NCBI GenBank assembly: GCA_023662725.1
Contig: JAMPIL010000005.1
Location: 34,019 to 98,018 of the forward strand
DNA length: 64,000 nt
From: Ruminococcus flavefaciens
GTDB lineage: Bacteria > Bacillota > Clostridia > Oscillospirales > Ruminococcaceae
Reading direction: 5' to 3'
Shown in pieces: positions 20,457-29,586 of the stretch (position 1 is the stretch's first letter; every line of letters begins with the position of its first letter). A program made the position numbers and the translations under genes. Below the pieces are notes generated by a model. The model made no database searches and was not told the DNA's origin. It was given only the letters and a program-made list of their open reading frames with translations.

Positions 20457-20487
20457 AACACCTCACAGTAAATTGTGAGGTGTTTTT
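20457..20487. other. Hairpin between the GtrA and membrane-protein genes
   Basis: Arms AACACCTCAC and GTGAGGTGTT pair perfectly. The T-run follows only on the plus strand, so on the coding minus strand it is not a standard terminator. It might stabilise or process the mRNA. Confidence 0.55.
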
Positions 20488-20493
20488 TAGTTT

Positions 20494-20982
20494 TCAGTTT
20501 TCTTTTTTAGAGAAAAGCAGAATCTTTCTTGCAAAGAAGTTCCAGAAGAAAGCGACTGCTGTTGAAACAATTTTTGCTATGATTTGGTAAAGACTCGTAA
20601 CGTCTTCGAGCCATATTCTGAAAAGCGCCGTTATGCCGATAGTCATAAGAAGTCCTACAAGACCTATTGCTGCAAATCCGAGAAATTCCACAAGCTTTGA
20701 TTTAACTTTGGAATTTTTGAATATCCAGAATGTACTTAAAATGTAATTGACTGCAAGTCCGGCAACGAATGACAGTGAGTTGGCAAGTTCCGCAAGATTT
20801 TCTCCGAAAACAAAGCGGAAAAGTATATAGGAAACTGCCCAGTCAACAACAGTTGCCAGTCCGCCTACGAAGAGATAGCGGAAAAACTGGATGAACGTAT
20901 TCTCTGTATCGCCTGAAAAAAGTCTGCCGAATTTTTTCTCATGAAGAATGTCTTTTACTTCCTGAAGCTGAGAATTAGCCAT
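20494..20982 (-). CDS. GtrA family membrane protein
   Basis: A 162-residue protein with four hydrophobic helices. The first (FFRYLFVGGLATVVDWAVSY) and the pattern SLSFVAGLAVNYILSTFWIF are typical of the GtrA/DPMS3 family, which is thought to move polyprenyl-linked sugars across the membrane. Its ATG overlaps the stop of the upstream FAD oxidoreductase by one base (TAATG), so translation is probably coupled. Confidence 0.9.
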   Translation of the reverse strand: MANSQLQEVKDILHEKKFGRLFSGDTENTFIQFFRYLFVGGLATVVDWAVSYILFRFVFGENLAELANSLSFVAGLAVNYILSTFWIFKNSKVKSKLVEFLGFAAIGLVGLLMTIGITALFRIWLEDVTSLYQIIAKIVSTAVAFFWNFFARKILLFSKKEN

Positions 20983-22538
20983 TATTTCTTCTCCTCGTGA
21001 TATTCTTTTTCGGTGTTGACATTCCAGATGTTCGACTTATCTTTCTTGCCGCTCTTGATGTTTTTTACGGCTTCAAAAGAAGTTACCATAGAGTGGTCAA
21101 TATTGTTGTAGCGATGCTGACCGTTACGTCCGACGCAGTAAAGATTGTCGATAGAGCTGAGGTACTTAACAAGCGTATCGATCTCGTCGTAAGTATCGAA
21201 ATAAGCAGGATAAGCCTTCTTTACCTTTTCCATGTGAGTGTCGATGACTTCGTTGGCATTATTGATGAGACCGAGCTTTACCATTTCCTTAACGCAGAAA
21301 TCGGAGAACTGCTTTTCGGTCATATTCCAGAAATTATCGCCCTCGTTTACGAAATATTCAAGACCAACCCAAACGGTATTTTTCAGATCCTTTACCATGT
21401 AAGGCGACCAGTTGTTGTAAATCTGGAAACGACCCATTTTAACACGTCTGTCCTGAACGTAAACCCAGCAGTCGGGAACGATATTGCCGACTGTTTTAAA
21501 GCTTGTCTTATTCTGAAGATTGAGTTTTGGAACGAGAACTCCGAGCGTCATATAGTCACGGTATGGAAGTCCGGAAGCGATTCTTGCAGGTTCAGCAGGA
21601 ACATCGTTCATTCCTGCAACAAGGTCCTTTACAGGCATGGAGGAGATGACATAATCGCCGCTGAGCTGGATTTCCTGACCGTCCTTGATATAAGTAACGC
21701 CGGTAAGGATATTGCTTTCGTTTTTGTGAAGCTTTTTAACTCCGGCATTCATGATGATCGTTCCGCCGAGTTTTTTTATCTCGTCAGCAGTTACCTCCCA
21801 GAGCTGTCCGGGACCGAGCTTCGGGTATTTGAATTCCTCGATAAGAGAAGTGTTTACCTTACGATTCTTTACTTTAAATACCTTGCCGAAGAAATCCTTG
21901 ATGATGCCTGTAATAGAAAGACCTTTAGTACGCTGCGCTCCCCATGAAGCGTCAATCTCGCTTGGATGTCTGCCCCAGAGGTTTTCTGTGTAGTATTCAA
22001 AGAACATTGAATAGAGCTGTTTTCCGAAGCAGTTGATGTAGAAGTTTTCAAGGTTGTTTTCAGGTCTTTTATGAATTACAGCTCCGAGATAGCTAAATCC
22101 TACTTTCATAGTTGTAAAGAAGCCGAAATTTTTGATAGTTTCCGGCTTAAGTGAGACCGGATAATCGTAGAATTTATCGTTGAAAAGAATTCGTGATATT
22201 CTGTGTCTTGTAAGCATAGCACGGTTCTCCTTTTCAGGATCAGGACCGCCTTTTTCAAGTCGTGTGCTGCGTTTGAGAAGGATATCGTCGTAAGACGGAG
22301 ACCCCTGCATAGGAAGCATGTCGTTCCACCAGCGGTTTACCTCTGGAATTTTTGAGAAAAAGCGATGACCGCCCATATCCATACGGTTTCCTTTATAATT
22401 TACGGTTTTGGAAATACCGCCAATAGCGTCAGTTTCTTCGAGAATAGTAACTTCATATTCTCCTGAATTATCTTTAAGAAGCTCGTAAGCAGCGGTAAGA
22501 CCGGCAGGTCCTGCGCCAATAATTATAACTTTTTTCAT
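20982..22538 (-). CDS. FAD/NAD(P)-dependent oxidoreductase (amine oxidase / UDP-galactopyranose mutase-like)
   Basis: A flavoprotein of 518 residues. The N-terminal dinucleotide-binding motif [17 protein letters not shown] and the following [17 protein letters not shown] place it in the NAD(P)-binding Rossmann/FAD superfamily that includes UDP-galactopyranose mutase. The C-terminal FAD-contact region reads [17 protein letters not shown]. The substrate is unknown; its operon with GtrA suggests glycan or polyprenyl-lipid metabolism. I start it at ATG 22538 behind AAAGGAG, not 13 codons upstream. Confidence 0.85.
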   Translation of the reverse strand: MKKVIIIGAGPAGLTAAYELLKDNSGEYEVTILEETDAIGGISKTVNYKGNRMDMGGHRFFSKIPEVNRWWNDMLPMQGSPSYDDILLKRSTRLEKGGPDPEKENRAMLTRHRISRILFNDKFYDYPVSLKPETIKNFGFFTTMKVGFSYLGAVIHKRPENNLENFYINCFGKQLYSMFFEYYTENLWGRHPSEIDASWGAQRTKGLSITGIIKDFFGKVFKVKNRKVNTSLIEEFKYPKLGPGQLWEVTADEIKKLGGTIIMNAGVKKLHKNESNILTGVTYIKDGQEIQLSGDYVISSMPVKDLVAGMNDVPAEPARIASGLPYRDYMTLGVLVPKLNLQNKTSFKTVGNIVPDCWVYVQDRRVKMGRFQIYNNWSPYMVKDLKNTVWVGLEYFVNEGDNFWNMTEKQFSDFCVKEMVKLGLINNANEVIDTHMEKVKKAYPAYFDTYDEIDTLVKYLSSIDNLYCVGRNGQHRYNNIDHSMVTSFEAVKNIKSGKKDKSNIWNVNTEKEYHEEKK

Positions 22539-22598
22539 AAAAATCTCCTTTAAATAAAGTAGTAAATAGCGAAGCATATTTGAGATCGCATTTAATAT

Positions 22599-22627
22599 AT
22601 TATAACATATAATTCTTCAAATAGCAA
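22599..22627 (-). promoter_or_regulatory. Promoter of the FAD oxidoreductase operon
   Basis: On the minus strand TTGCTA (22627-22622) and TATAAT (22604-22599) are 17 bp apart, 61 bp before the ATG. Confidence 0.65.
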
Positions 22628-22699
22628 ATAAAATTTGTAACTTATATAAAATTAGTCGGGAAAAAGTACAAAAACTCTCATGTAATTCCTTGAAAACGG

Positions 22700-22738
22700 A
22701 AAAAAATTTCACGTCCCAATCGTTTTGAATGGGACGTG
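22700..22738 (-). terminator. Terminator after the CotH-dockerin gene
   Basis: Arms ACGTCCCA (22711-22718) and TGGGACGT (22731-22738) form a stem; on the minus strand it is followed by GAAATTTTTTT. It lies 80 nt beyond the stop codon. Confidence 0.8.
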
Positions 22739-22817
22739 TTTGTGTTTTATAGCTAAAATCTATATACGATATACATTGATTTATTGGAATGGTTTACAGA
22801 AAAGTCATATAAAGTTT

Positions 22818-24908
22818 TTAATTTTGGATAATAAGTTTTCGCATAGCGGCAAGGTCGAAAGAGTCTATCACTCCGTCTTTACAGATATCGCCTGCCTGCC
22901 AGTCTGCCAGTTCTGCTTCACCGAGCAGAAAACGCTGAAGTATCACTATATCTGCAATGTTGAATTCACCGTCGGAATTAACATCGCCTTCGATTTTTTT
23001 GTATTCTTCCCAGATTGCATTAAGACCATTTTTTCTGTCAAATAAATAGCGTCTCATAATATCGACTGATTCCATGTAATCTTTTCCGCTTGAAGAGCCG
23101 AAAACGCAATATTTACTTCCGCCGTATGTGTGCCATCGAGCATTATTCATCTCGGCTGATGGCTTTATTTGTTCCGCCATTTGAGTGATGAGAGCGCCTC
23201 CTTCATTGGATACCGAAGTAAGTTTGGTAATATAGGGTTCAAAGCGTTCAAAATATATTTCAGCCGCCCGCTTGGCGAAGTCATCTTTTTTGTAAAGTGT
23301 GCCTATCCAGCTTATTCCGGCTATGGACGGCTGTTCTTCAGACTTCCATTCATAGCCGTTTACGGGAAAACAGGTAACAAACAGTGATTTTGTATCAAAA
23401 GAATGGCATATATCACCGTCGGAATTTTGTCTTATAGTTGAAAAAGTTCCGTAAGCGAGGTCGAAATCCCATGCAGGACCAAAATGAATTTTTCCGTCGC
23501 CTGTTAGGTCCGAATCCTTATAGAAATAGAAGCTTGTCTGAGTTGCGTCAATATTCATAGAAATTTCCTGAACCAGATATGCGGTTATGAGAGAATCGAC
23601 GTCTATATATTCGCTGTAGTGCTTTCCCTTCGAGTTATACCCTGTTTCGGAATAAATAGCGTCTTCCATTTCCTGAACGAAATTTCTGATATAAAGAACC
23701 TGTTCTTTGCTTGCATATTCAGGACCGTCTATTTCAACAGCCTGTCCCCTTGAAGTAATAAATCCGCTTTCCGCTTTGTAGCTGTATCTTGTACATATCT
23801 GAAACTGAAGAAGATAACCGCCCGTTATATCATTGGGGTTATTCGGAATATCATAATATTTATAGCTGTTTACCACATACTGATCGGGCGTATTTTCGGG
23901 AACTCCGACAACAACCTGAGGATACTCATCAAGATCTTTGTCATTAAGTTTTTCGGTATTCTCTTCAAGATCATTGATATTGACACGTTGTTTCTGAACC
24001 TGAACACGTTCGCTGAGCTGATATGTTCCACGGTAAGAACCGTCAGCATAAAGATCGACGAAAACCGAATCCATTACACATTCCATACCGCCGGCACGGC
24101 TCATTTCAAGCGTTACTTTGTTGCGTAGCATGGAATGATCGAGATAATTTGATAAAAGAGTCCACTTTTTAGCCTTGCCCATGCCGTAAAGATTTTCTTT
24201 TTTAGGGAGCTTTATGTTGTAGGATTTCTTTTTGCTGTAGTCCCATGAGGAATTTCCGTGGGCTTTTATTTTTTCAAGTTCGCCGGAAAACTCAACAGCT
24301 CCGTCCGCATCAAGCATCAGAGCCGATCCTGTTTCGTTCAGCCATCTGTTATTATCGAGAGCGTCGAGTCCTCCGGTTGAGGTTGAAAGATAAATGCATC
24401 CCAGATTAGATTGCATCACTTTTAATTTTCCGCAGTCGGTATTGCCGACCTTTATATCAAATTCGTCAGCTTCACTCAGAAGAGAGGTTGACGCTCCGGA
24501 GATAATTTTGTTTCCATTTAAAGTAAGTTCTCCGTTTTCGGTCTGATATGTTATAACAAGATCGCTTCTGTCGGCAGTTGCAGGAAGAAAAACATAACGG
24601 CAGTCGTCCCATTCGCTGTACCACCAATCGGTATAATCAATATCGGTGACGGTCTGAGGAGAAAGGTTGCCTACCTGAAACTTTGTTACCGGAATATCTG
24701 AGTAGCGGAGTTCTGTTTCCTCGGATTCAGCGCTAAAGGCGGCTATTGCAAAATCGGGGAGAATATCCATATAGTCGTCTTCACGGCTGAAATCAACTTC
24801 ATATTCGGGAACAGGTTCATTCACGGCAAATATGTCGGTTTTAAAACACCCGAAAGTAATAAATGATGCGAGAGTTAGTGAAATAAACTTTGTAAATTTT
24901 TTTATCAT
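22818..24908 (-). CDS. Secreted CotH-kinase-fold protein with C-terminal dockerin
   Basis: A 696-residue exported protein. Residues 1-29 are a signal peptide; 70-170 a beta-rich N-domain; about 170-590 match the CotH family (KAHGNSSWDYSKKKSYNIKL near 213 and the metal-site-like GPAWDFDLAYG near 472); 639-696 a type I dockerin with two calcium loops (GDVNSDGEFNIAD and GDICKDGVIDSFD). CotH from Bacillus spores is a protein kinase; CotH-like domains on cellulosomal proteins are known from ruminococci but their role is open. The dockerin implies docking on a cell-surface or cellulosome scaffold. The ATG follows AAAGGAG. Confidence 0.93.
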   Translation of the reverse strand: MIKKFTKFISLTLASFITFGCFKTDIFAVNEPVPEYEVDFSREDDYMDILPDFAIAAFSAESEETELRYSDIPVTKFQVGNLSPQTVTDIDYTDWWYSEWDDCRYVFLPATADRSDLVITYQTENGELTLNGNKIISGASTSLLSEADEFDIKVGNTDCGKLKVMQSNLGCIYLSTSTGGLDALDNNRWLNETGSALMLDADGAVEFSGELEKIKAHGNSSWDYSKKKSYNIKLPKKENLYGMGKAKKWTLLSNYLDHSMLRNKVTLEMSRAGGMECVMDSVFVDLYADGSYRGTYQLSERVQVQKQRVNINDLEENTEKLNDKDLDEYPQVVVGVPENTPDQYVVNSYKYYDIPNNPNDITGGYLLQFQICTRYSYKAESGFITSRGQAVEIDGPEYASKEQVLYIRNFVQEMEDAIYSETGYNSKGKHYSEYIDVDSLITAYLVQEISMNIDATQTSFYFYKDSDLTGDGKIHFGPAWDFDLAYGTFSTIRQNSDGDICHSFDTKSLFVTCFPVNGYEWKSEEQPSIAGISWIGTLYKKDDFAKRAAEIYFERFEPYITKLTSVSNEGGALITQMAEQIKPSAEMNNARWHTYGGSKYCVFGSSSGKDYMESVDIMRRYLFDRKNGLNAIWEEYKKIEGDVNSDGEFNIADIVILQRFLLGEAELADWQAGDICKDGVIDSFDLAAMRKLIIQN

Positions 24909-25016
24909 ATACTCATCTCCTTTATTTTAGCTTTTACTAATTAGTCGTTCGATCATTGAATATCTCTCATACCTTTATATGGAAAATGTTAAAATAAAAA
25001 TATATGTTCGATACTA

Positions 25017-25045
25017 TTGACAAAATAAAACTTTTGTTCTATAAT
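25017..25045 (+). promoter_or_regulatory. SigA promoter of the SOS-box operon
   Basis: TTGACA at 25017-25022 and TATAAT at 25040-25045, 17 bp apart. The spacer contains a near-match LexA half-element pair AAACTTTTGTTC at 25028-25039. Confidence 0.9.
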
Positions 25046-25062
25046 AATAAATACAAGGAATT

Positions 25063-25074
25063 GAACGTTTGTTC
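25063..25074 (+). promoter_or_regulatory. LexA (SOS) operator
   Basis: GAACGTTTGTTC matches the Gram-positive LexA/DinR core GAAC-N4-GTTC exactly. It lies about 12 bp downstream of the predicted transcription start and before the ribosome site at about 25100, where bound LexA would block transcription. Confidence 0.75.
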
Positions 25075-25112
25075 TAAGCTATCTTTTCTCCCTAACGAAC
25101 AGGAGGTTAAAA

Positions 25113-25349
25113 ATGAAACAGATGATACATGGTTATGAAACAAGCTGTGAAATGGTTATGAAACGAATACATCAACTTACAAAACAGCGCAACGAATTGC
25201 AGAAAAACGGAAACGATTTTGAAATTGACGAACTTGATCTTGAACGCCGTATAAGAATATTGTACACAGAACATAGTCAGATGAAAGAAATTATAACTCA
25301 CCTTACGCAATATATGAGGAGGATTGATAAAAGTGTCGAAACGAAATAG
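25113..25349 (+). CDS. Small coiled-coil protein, unknown, probably SOS-regulated
   Basis: A 78-residue, highly charged helical protein (HQLTKQRNELQKNGNDFEID and DLERRIRILYTEHSQMKE). The ATG follows ACAGGAGG. It overlaps the next gene, a mini sigma-like protein, by 17 bases, so the two are made together and may interact. I recognise no family. It is the first gene after a promoter carrying a LexA box. Confidence 0.75.
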   Translation: MKQMIHGYETSCEMVMKRIHQLTKQRNELQKNGNDFEIDELDLERRIRILYTEHSQMKEIITHLTQYMRRIDKSVETK

Positions 25350-25629
25350 TTATTCTGATGAATTTTCCGGCGATACTGATAAGGGTATACGCTCGATACT
25401 GGAATATGAAAGCGATGATGAATCCGAAAACAGATTGAGAAGAATACTGTTAAAAGTTATAAATAATGAACTTACTCCAAGACAAAAGGAGATAATTATG
25501 TTATACTATTACAAGGGAACAGATACTGTTAAAATAAGCCAGAAGCTTGGAATAACGCCACAGGCAGTTTCGGCGGCTATGGCAAGGGCAAGAATGAGAA
25601 TTTACAGAATCCTGCAATATTATATATAG
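25333..25629 (+). CDS. Sigma-70 region 4-like helix-turn-helix protein
   Basis: The 98-residue product has an acidic N-terminal half and, from about residue 47, a sigma region 4-type HTH (ELTPRQKEIIMLYYYKG and ISQKLGITPQAVSAAMARAR). It has no region 2, so it is not a complete sigma factor. I chose GTG at 25333, nine bases after AGGAGG; a TTG at 25324 touches the ribosome site and is less likely. Similar small proteins occur in phage and integrative elements. It is followed after 12 nt by a decarboxylase gene. Confidence 0.75.
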   Translation: MSKRNSYSDEFSGDTDKGIRSILEYESDDESENRLRRILLKVINNELTPRQKEIIMLYYYKGTDTVKISQKLGITPQAVSAAMARARMRIYRILQYYI

Positions 25630-25641
25630 TGAGGTAGAAAA

Positions 25642-26976
25642 ATGAAAACACCGATTTATGATTTTCTGAAAAATTATACAGATTCCGAAATACTCCGCTG
25701 TCATATGCCGGGACATAAGGGGAAAACGCTTTGCGGCGGTTTTGAGAAAATGTTTGAAAGCGATATAACTGAGATCGCCGGAGCGGACAGCCTTTTTGAG
25801 TCCAACGGTATTATAGCTGAAAGCGAAAAAAATATGTCAAGCCTTTATAAAACGGCGGCAACGGTTTATTCTGCCGGAGGTTCAACCCTTTGTATTCAGG
25901 CTATGCTTGCGATCATGAAAAATGAGAACAGGAAAGTTTTTGCGGCAAGAAACGTTCATCGAGCTTTTTTGAATGCGGTGGCTTTGCTCGATATTGATGT
26001 TGAATGGATAATGCCCGAATATTCAGCGGGAATTTTGTCCGGCGAGCTTCACCCAGAAATCATTGAAGAAAAACTGAAACTTTGCCGTCAACCGTCGTGC
26101 GTTTATGTAACGTCCCCTGACTATACGGGGAAAACTGCCGATATCAGGGCGATTTCGGAAGTATGCCGCCGATACGGTTCACGTCTTTTAGTGGATAATG
26201 CTCATGGAGCGCATCTTGCTTTTTTTGAAAAAAATGTTCATCCCATAGCTTTAGGAGCAGATATATGCTGTGATTCGGCACATAAAATGCTCCCGGCGCT
26301 GACTGGTGCGGCTATGCTTCATACGGGACGTTCTGAATATGCCGCACTTCTTAAACCGTCAATGAGCCTTTTTGCATCTACAAGTCCTTCGTACCTGATA
26401 ATGCTCTCTCTTGATCTGTGCAATAAATATATATCCGAGAGCATAAGTGACGATATTAAATCGAACTTTGAATATCTCGAAAGGTTGAGGAAAGATTTTT
26501 CCGGTGAGCTTATATTTGCCGATACAGAGCCTTTTCACGTTACTATCAAAGCTTCTGAAAGCGGATTTGACGGCAATGAATTTGCAGAAATTCTTCGTAA
26601 GAACGGCGTTGAATGTGAATATTCCGACAGATGGACGGTCATTCTTCTTATGTCTCCTATGAGCAGAGAAGATGATTATACAAGGCTTTCGTATGCATTA
26701 AAGAGAACGGTTAGTTTGGCTGAACGATGTGAGAGCAGATCGAACTCCGGAAATTTTCTCCAAAATCTACCCGAAAGAGCCATGAGCATACGCAGTGCGG
26801 TATTTTCAACTTGTGAGGAGATTCATGTTGAAATGTCCGAGGGAAGAATTTGCGGAGCTGTAAGAGTTCCTTGTCCGCCTGCGATACCGATAGCGGCGAG
26901 CGGTGAGATAATTGACAGGGAATGTATAAAAATTTTTCAAAAGTATGGAATTTCAGCTATAAATGTGTTAAAATAG
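25642..26976 (+). CDS. Orn/Lys/Arg decarboxylase family, PLP-dependent (YaaO-like)
   Basis: A 444-residue fold-type I PLP enzyme. The N-terminal LRCHMPGHKGK and the PLP-lysine motif SAHKMLPALTGAAML are characteristic of this family, which decarboxylates arginine, lysine or ornithine to polyamine precursors. The exact substrate cannot be read. In Bacillus a homologue (yaaO) also lies near holB and yaaT, as here. The ribosome site is weak (GTGAGGTAG), which suggests coupling to the upstream gene. Confidence 0.9.
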   Translation: MKTPIYDFLKNYTDSEILRCHMPGHKGKTLCGGFEKMFESDITEIAGADSLFESNGIIAESEKNMSSLYKTAATVYSAGGSTLCIQAMLAIMKNENRKVFAARNVHRAFLNAVALLDIDVEWIMPEYSAGILSGELHPEIIEEKLKLCRQPSCVYVTSPDYTGKTADIRAISEVCRRYGSRLLVDNAHGAHLAFFEKNVHPIALGADICCDSAHKMLPALTGAAMLHTGRSEYAALLKPSMSLFASTSPSYLIMLSLDLCNKYISESISDDIKSNFEYLERLRKDFSGELIFADTEPFHVTIKASESGFDGNEFAEILRKNGVECEYSDRWTVILLMSPMSREDDYTRLSYALKRTVSLAERCESRSNSGNFLQNLPERAMSIRSAVFSTCEEIHVEMSEGRICGAVRVPCPPAIPIAASGEIIDRECIKIFQKYGISAINVLK

Positions 26977-27048
26977 AAAGAGAAGGAAACAAAAAGAAAA
27001 CGTGAAGCCTGCGGCATGATTTTTACTTTTTGTTAGTATAGGTGACTT

Positions 27049-28029
27049 ATGAAAAAAATCTATGGAAACGATTACCTTCTTTCAACTCTCGAAAGCATGG
27101 TAAACTGCGGAAGAACTGCTCATACGGTTCTGTTTTACGGCGAAAAGGGATGCGGCAGAAAACTTATCGCTAAATATTATATAAAGCTTCTCCTTTGTGA
27201 GAATAAAACAGACGGAAAGCCTTGCGGAGTATGTCAGGCCTGCCGAAATGTCGATACCGAAGCTCATCCGGATGTCTGGTTTGTGAATAAAAGCGGAAAG
27301 CTCGGCGGATTCTCGGTTGAAACGGCAGGTATTGTTGCTAACGACGCTTATATCAAACCGAATAATCAGAGCAATGTTAAAGTTTATGTTTTTGCCGACT
27401 GTCAGAATTTCGATGTTCGTCCGCAGAATAAACTGCTCAAGCTTGTGGAAGAACCGCCGGATTATGCTTATTTTATCTTTACAGCTGAATCAAAATCGGT
27501 TTTTCTTCCGACCATTATTTCACGCTGCGTCTGCTTTGGCGTCTCCGTAGGAACAGAGGAAGAAGCCTGCCTTGCGCTTTCTGAATGCGGGTACGATAAG
27601 GATGATATAGAAAAGGCTGTAAGCTGTTTTCACGGAAATATAGGAATGTGTACCGACTATATCTTCAATGAAGAGCTTAGAAATAAAGTCGATTTGACAA
27701 AATCTCTTGCTGATAGTATAATAAGAAGAGATGAATATGCTCTTAACTGCGCTTTTTATTCTGTCGGCAAAGACAGAAACGACGTCAGAACTACGCTTTT
27801 GCTGTTGGATACGCTTGTACGTGATGCGGCTGTTCTGATAAAAAACAGTTCGGCGAAAACTATCGGATGTTTCAGAGAAGGCGCTGAAAAGCTTGCAGAG
27901 AGCATTACTGTTTATCAGGCTGCAAGAATTCATAAACATATTGAAAGAGCTTGGAAAGCGATCGAATGCAATGTTTCCGCACCGCTTGTTCTTGCCTCGC
28001 TTTGCGCTGATATAATATCAGATCTATAA
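27049..28029 (+). CDS. holB: DNA polymerase III subunit delta-prime
   Basis: Part of the clamp loader of the replicative polymerase. The 326-residue AAA+ protein has a P-loop-like GEKGCGRKLI whose invariant GKT/S is changed to GRK, a four-cysteine zinc module (CENKTDGKPCGVCQAC) and the SRC motif (ISRCVCF). A degenerate P-loop fits delta-prime, which need not hydrolyse ATP. It lies 72 nt after the decarboxylase gene, before ricT, as in Bacillus-type clusters. A start ATG at 27049 follows GGTGA, a modest ribosome site. Confidence 0.9.
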   Translation: MKKIYGNDYLLSTLESMVNCGRTAHTVLFYGEKGCGRKLIAKYYIKLLLCENKTDGKPCGVCQACRNVDTEAHPDVWFVNKSGKLGGFSVETAGIVANDAYIKPNNQSNVKVYVFADCQNFDVRPQNKLLKLVEEPPDYAYFIFTAESKSVFLPTIISRCVCFGVSVGTEEEACLALSECGYDKDDIEKAVSCFHGNIGMCTDYIFNEELRNKVDLTKSLADSIIRRDEYALNCAFYSVGKDRNDVRTTLLLLDTLVRDAAVLIKNSSAKTIGCFREGAEKLAESITVYQAARIHKHIERAWKAIECNVSAPLVLASLCADIISDL

Positions 28030-28100
28030 TTGATTGTTTTGACACGATTTGAACAGCAGCATACCGGCTGTATGTCATAATCAGGATAGGAGTAAATTTA

Positions 28101-28967
28101 ATGAAAGAAATTGTCGGAGTACGCTTTAAAAAAGTTGGAAAAATATATTATTTCTCTCCCGACGGCATAAAGGCAAATGTCGGGGAGTATGCCATTGTTG
28201 AAACCGTTCGCGGAGTGGAATGCGGAGAGATAGTTATTGCAAACCGTGAAATTCCGGAGGAGCTTATTGCTTCTCCGCTTAAACCCATAATCAGACTCGC
28301 AACGCCGGCTGATATGAAAATAGTTCAGAAGAATAAGTTGCGTGAGCAGGAGGCATTTGCTGTTTGTGAAGAAAAAATTGCCAGCCGCAAGCTTAAAATG
28401 AATCTTGTCGATGTTGAATGCACTTTTGACAATAATAAGCTTCTCTTCTATTTTACCGCTGAAAACCGAATTGATTTCCGTGAGCTTGTTAAGGATCTCG
28501 CTGCCATTTTCAGAACCCGTATTGAGCTTCGTCAGATAGGCGTTCGTGATGAAGCAAAAATTCTCGGAGGACTTGGAATTTGCGGAAGAGAATTCTGCTG
28601 TAAAGGATATATGGGCGAATTCCAGCCGGTTTCCATAAAAATGGCTAAGGAACAGGGACTTTCTCTGAATCCTACCAAGATTTCAGGAACTTGCGGAAGG
28701 CTTATGTGCTGTCTTAAAAACGAACAGAACGTTTATGAGGAACTGCTGAAGGTTACTCCGAAGGTAGGAGCTATTGTAGTAACTCCGGACGGCGACAAGG
28801 GTAGAGTAGAAGAAGCTAACCTTATTACGGGAAAACTCAGGATAAAAACGGATAAATCAGAAGTTCCTGTAACTCTTGACAGAAGCGAAGTGAAACTTCT
28901 TCGTGATGCGGAGATAAGGGTAAACCGTGAAGAACTGAAAGCGTTGAAAAATCTTGAGGATAAATAA
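28101..28967 (+). CDS. ricT: PSP1-domain protein RicT (YaaT)
   Basis: A 288-residue PSP1-domain protein. In Bacillus, RicT (YaaT) joins an iron-sulfur RicAFT complex that assists RNase Y and influences sporulation and competence. The cysteine-rich cluster is visible (GICGREFCCKGYMGEF and SGTCGRLMCCLKNE). The ATG follows ATAGGAG. Its stop overlaps the next start by one base. Confidence 0.93.
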   Translation: MKEIVGVRFKKVGKIYYFSPDGIKANVGEYAIVETVRGVECGEIVIANREIPEELIASPLKPIIRLATPADMKIVQKNKLREQEAFAVCEEKIASRKLKMNLVDVECTFDNNKLLFYFTAENRIDFRELVKDLAAIFRTRIELRQIGVRDEAKILGGLGICGREFCCKGYMGEFQPVSIKMAKEQGLSLNPTKISGTCGRLMCCLKNEQNVYEELLKVTPKVGAIVVTPDGDKGRVEEANLITGKLRIKTDKSEVPVTLDRSEVKLLRDAEIRVNREELKALKNLEDK

Positions 28968-29584
28968 TGCAGAAAGTTAATTACGGCAGACTTCTTGACG
29001 ATAAGCTTGTACAGCTTAAAAAAAACGGTGAGAAACCGTCTCTGCTGCTTCATGCCTGTTGTGCGCCGTGCAGCAGCCATACACTTATGTTTCTTGACGG
29101 ACATTTTGAGATAACGCTTTATTTCTTCAATCCGAATATTGCTCCGGAAGGGGAGTATGATTTCCGCCTTAGTGAGCTTAAACGGCTTGTTTCGGAGATG
29201 AAGCTGAACGTGAATATTATTGAGGAACATTACGATCCTACGCCTTTTTTCGCTCTTGCAAAGGGACGCGAAGAGCTTCCGGAGCGAGGTGAACGATGTA
29301 AGCGATGCATTGAATATCGTTTGAGAAAAACCGGAGAAAAAGCGCAGGAGCTTGGCTTCGATTATTTTACCACTACGCTTACAATAAGTCCGCATAAGGA
29401 TTGTCAGTTTATAAATGAATGCGGAGCGATGATCGCTTCCGGTTTAGAGACGGATTATCTTTTTTCTGATTTTAAGAAGCATGAAGGGTATAAACATTCT
29501 ATCGAGCTTTCAAAGCAGTATAACTTGTACAGGCAGAATTACTGCGGCTGTATCTATTCCAAAAAAGAAAGAGAAGAGAACTGA
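28967..29584 (+). CDS. queH: Epoxyqueuosine reductase QueH
   Basis: QueH performs the last step of queuosine tRNA modification, reducing epoxyqueuosine. The 205-residue protein has the family cysteine pairs in LLLHACCAPCSSH and ERCKRCIEYRL, plus TTTLTISPHKD and the C-terminal NYCGCIYSKKE. These thiols likely bind the metal and iron-sulfur centres of the family. It starts by a TAATG overlap with ricT. Confidence 0.93.
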   Translation: MQKVNYGRLLDDKLVQLKKNGEKPSLLLHACCAPCSSHTLMFLDGHFEITLYFFNPNIAPEGEYDFRLSELKRLVSEMKLNVNIIEEHYDPTPFFALAKGREELPERGERCKRCIEYRLRKTGEKAQELGFDYFTTTLTISPHKDCQFINECGAMIASGLETDYLFSDFKKHEGYKHSIELSKQYNLYRQNYCGCIYSKKEREEN

Positions 29585-29586
29585 AA

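Noticed and set aside
20457-20487. Hairpin as terminator of the GtrA gene
   Set aside because: The T-run is on the wrong strand for the genes that cross it; listed only as a hairpin.
20997-21947. A 316-residue plus-strand open frame
   Set aside because: It lies opposite the well-supported FAD oxidoreductase and has no family features.
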